A DNA stretch of 15,806 bases from contig CALJAE010000007.1 in the NCBI GenBank assembly GCA_938028175.1, forward strand, positions 1 through 15,806, in the 5' to 3' direction. Under the pieces are notes generated by a model, which searched no databases, was not told the origin of the DNA, and saw only the letters and a program-made list of their open reading frames with translations. The position numbers were made by a program, and so were the translations under genes. Source of the DNA: an uncultured Acidimicrobiales bacterium (GTDB taxonomy: Bacteria; Actinomycetota; Acidimicrobiia; Acidimicrobiales; SZUA-35). This document shows, piece by piece, positions 14,833 to 15,806 of the stretch (positions within the stretch are counted from its first letter, which is position 1; each line of letters opens with the position of its first letter).

Positions 14833-15806
14833 ATGAGGTTACTGCGCTTAGATTTCCTAGATGAATTTGACTCTTACGAGCTGCACCCCAAAGTTACAGT
14901 TGTTTCGGGTGCTGAGCTTGATCGGCTGCTGAAGCTTGCCCGTTCGATTCGCTCGATAGGATCGGGGTCAGTTGCCAGCGTTACAGGACTAGTTGAACAT
15001 GGCGGGATCTTGGTTTCCCTTGATGGTGTTTCTGAACATCAGCTAAGTGACTACGGGACGAATGCAGACGTAGTTCTATACGTCGGTCAAGGTCACAACA
15101 CAGACTCACTATTGGAACGTGAGTTAGCGCTATTAGCGACTAAGCAAGAAGTAGCAGCGATCAAGCTCGAAGAGATTCGTGCGGACTTAGATCACGAAGC
15201 TAAAGCTGATCTATTCACACTAAGGCAACGCCTTGGGCTGGCTGAAGGTTCAGAAGGGGCTCTAGCCGAACTATCTTCACCCGAAAGACGTCTGGCTCGA
15301 GTTCAACGTTTCTATCTTGAGGCCGACAAGTTACCGCAGACGGTTCAAAACATTCCTTCAGGTGTCCCAGAGCTAATTGAAGATTTTAAGGTTCTTAACA
15401 AGAAAAAAGAAGAGCAGCAGGAAAGTCTTAAAGCTCAGCATGAGATGATTGAGAAGCTTACTGAAGAACGCTCAGCTGCAAGAGATGCTATGGAGCAGGC
15501 CTCGGCCGACGCTAAGCCAGTACTGTTGTCTTACGAAGAAGAGCAGCTTCTAGAAACTCTTTCTGATCCTTCTTCGGATCTTTCTAGAAAAGGGAAGTGG
15601 CGCAACCAGCTAACTGAAGAAGAGACTGCTCAACTACAAGCGATGCTTGACAAGGTTCGGGTTGAATCACCAACTGAGTACAAGATCTTCCGTCTCAACC
15701 CGACTGCGCCTAGAGAAAAGGTCGATGCAGCTGCAGATGCAAGACTTGCCTATGAAACAATCGTAAACCGTTTGAAGGTAGAAAGAGCAAGGCTCGAAGC
15801 CGATCC
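14833..15806 (+). CDS. Coiled-coil protein with SMC/RecF-like N-terminal strand, no P-loop (partial)
   Basis: The frame is open from ATG 14833 to the end of the window (324 codons), so the C-terminus is missing. The N-terminus, MRLLRLDFLDEFDSYELHP then KVTVVSG, follows the opening of SMC, RecF and related ATPase heads, where the first strand pair leads into the Walker A loop. After VVSG, however, the sequence is AELDRLLKLARS, with no GKS/T, so nucleotide binding as in true SMC proteins is not expected. Residues about 95-150, 185-245 and 275-324 are charged, heptad-like and probably coiled coil. Whether a second ATPase half exists downstream is not visible. The gene follows the SRPBCC gene by 53 bp, and the gap contains an A-run but no clear hairpin. 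Function unknown; a structural or chromosome-associated role is only a guess. The ribosome site is weak. Confidence 0.8.
   Translation, partial: MRLLRLDFLDEFDSYELHPKVTVVSGAELDRLLKLARSIRSIGSGSVASVTGLVEHGGILVSLDGVSEHQLSDYGTNADVVLYVGQGHNTDSLLERELALLATKQEVAAIKLEEIRADLDHEAKADLFTLRQRLGLAEGSEGALAELSSPERRLARVQRFYLEADKLPQTVQNIPSGVPELIEDFKVLNKKKEEQQESLKAQHEMIEKLTEERSAARDAMEQASADAKPVLLSYEEEQLLETLSDPSSDLSRKGKWRNQLTEEETAQLQAMLDKVRVESPTEYKIFRLNPTAPREKVDAAADARLAYETIVNRLKVERARLEAD

Overview
The window looks like ordinary chromosomal DNA of a free-living actinobacterium with moderate GC. The class Acidimicrobiia, perhaps an aquatic or marine member, is my best guess. I base this on recognition of protein families: a DnaE2-type polymerase end, a PimB-like GT4 glycosyltransferase, an actinobacterial class A PBP with a Pro/Ala-rich tail, and a lineage-typical YacP/NYN-like protein. 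Frequent GTG starts and overlapping stop/start codons also fit. No phage, transposon, CRISPR or tRNA signal was seen. All protein genes are on the + strand; the only minus-strand gene found is the RNase P RNA.

Layout. Positions 1-249 hold the end of an error-prone DNA polymerase (DnaE2). Positions 455-3245 hold a class A penicillin-binding protein and a small membrane protein that are probably cotranscribed. Positions 3261-3630 (minus) hold rnpB, facing away from trpD (3655-4683), whose start lies only about 25 bp from the RNA 5' end. A terminator-like hairpin follows trpD. Positions 4798-7395 encode an 865-residue acidic coiled-coil protein that ends in a divergent NYN/PIN-like domain.

From about 7476 to 14236 there is a tightly packed run of six genes: ALDH7-type aldehyde dehydrogenase, saccharopine/lysine-6-dehydrogenase-like enzyme, ornithine cyclodeaminase, arginase, QueG and a GT4 glycosyltransferase. 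All five junctions overlap by 1 to 8 bp. The first four genes read as a basic amino acid catabolic module: lysine to aminoadipate semialdehyde to aminoadipate, and arginine to ornithine to proline. QueG (tRNA queuosine synthesis) and the glycosyltransferase (probable mannolipid or envelope glycan synthesis) appear to ride on the same transcript.

After a short gap come a SRPBCC (START-like) protein and the first 324 codons of a coiled-coil protein. The N-terminus of the latter resembles an SMC/RecF-type head without a P-loop, and the gene runs off the window.

I do not see a defence island or other obvious new system. The most unusual items are the two long coiled-coil proteins with degenerate enzymatic ends, the combined lysine/arginine operon, the variant PRPP loop in TrpD, and the covariant P4 helix of rnpB with its crowded divergent junction.
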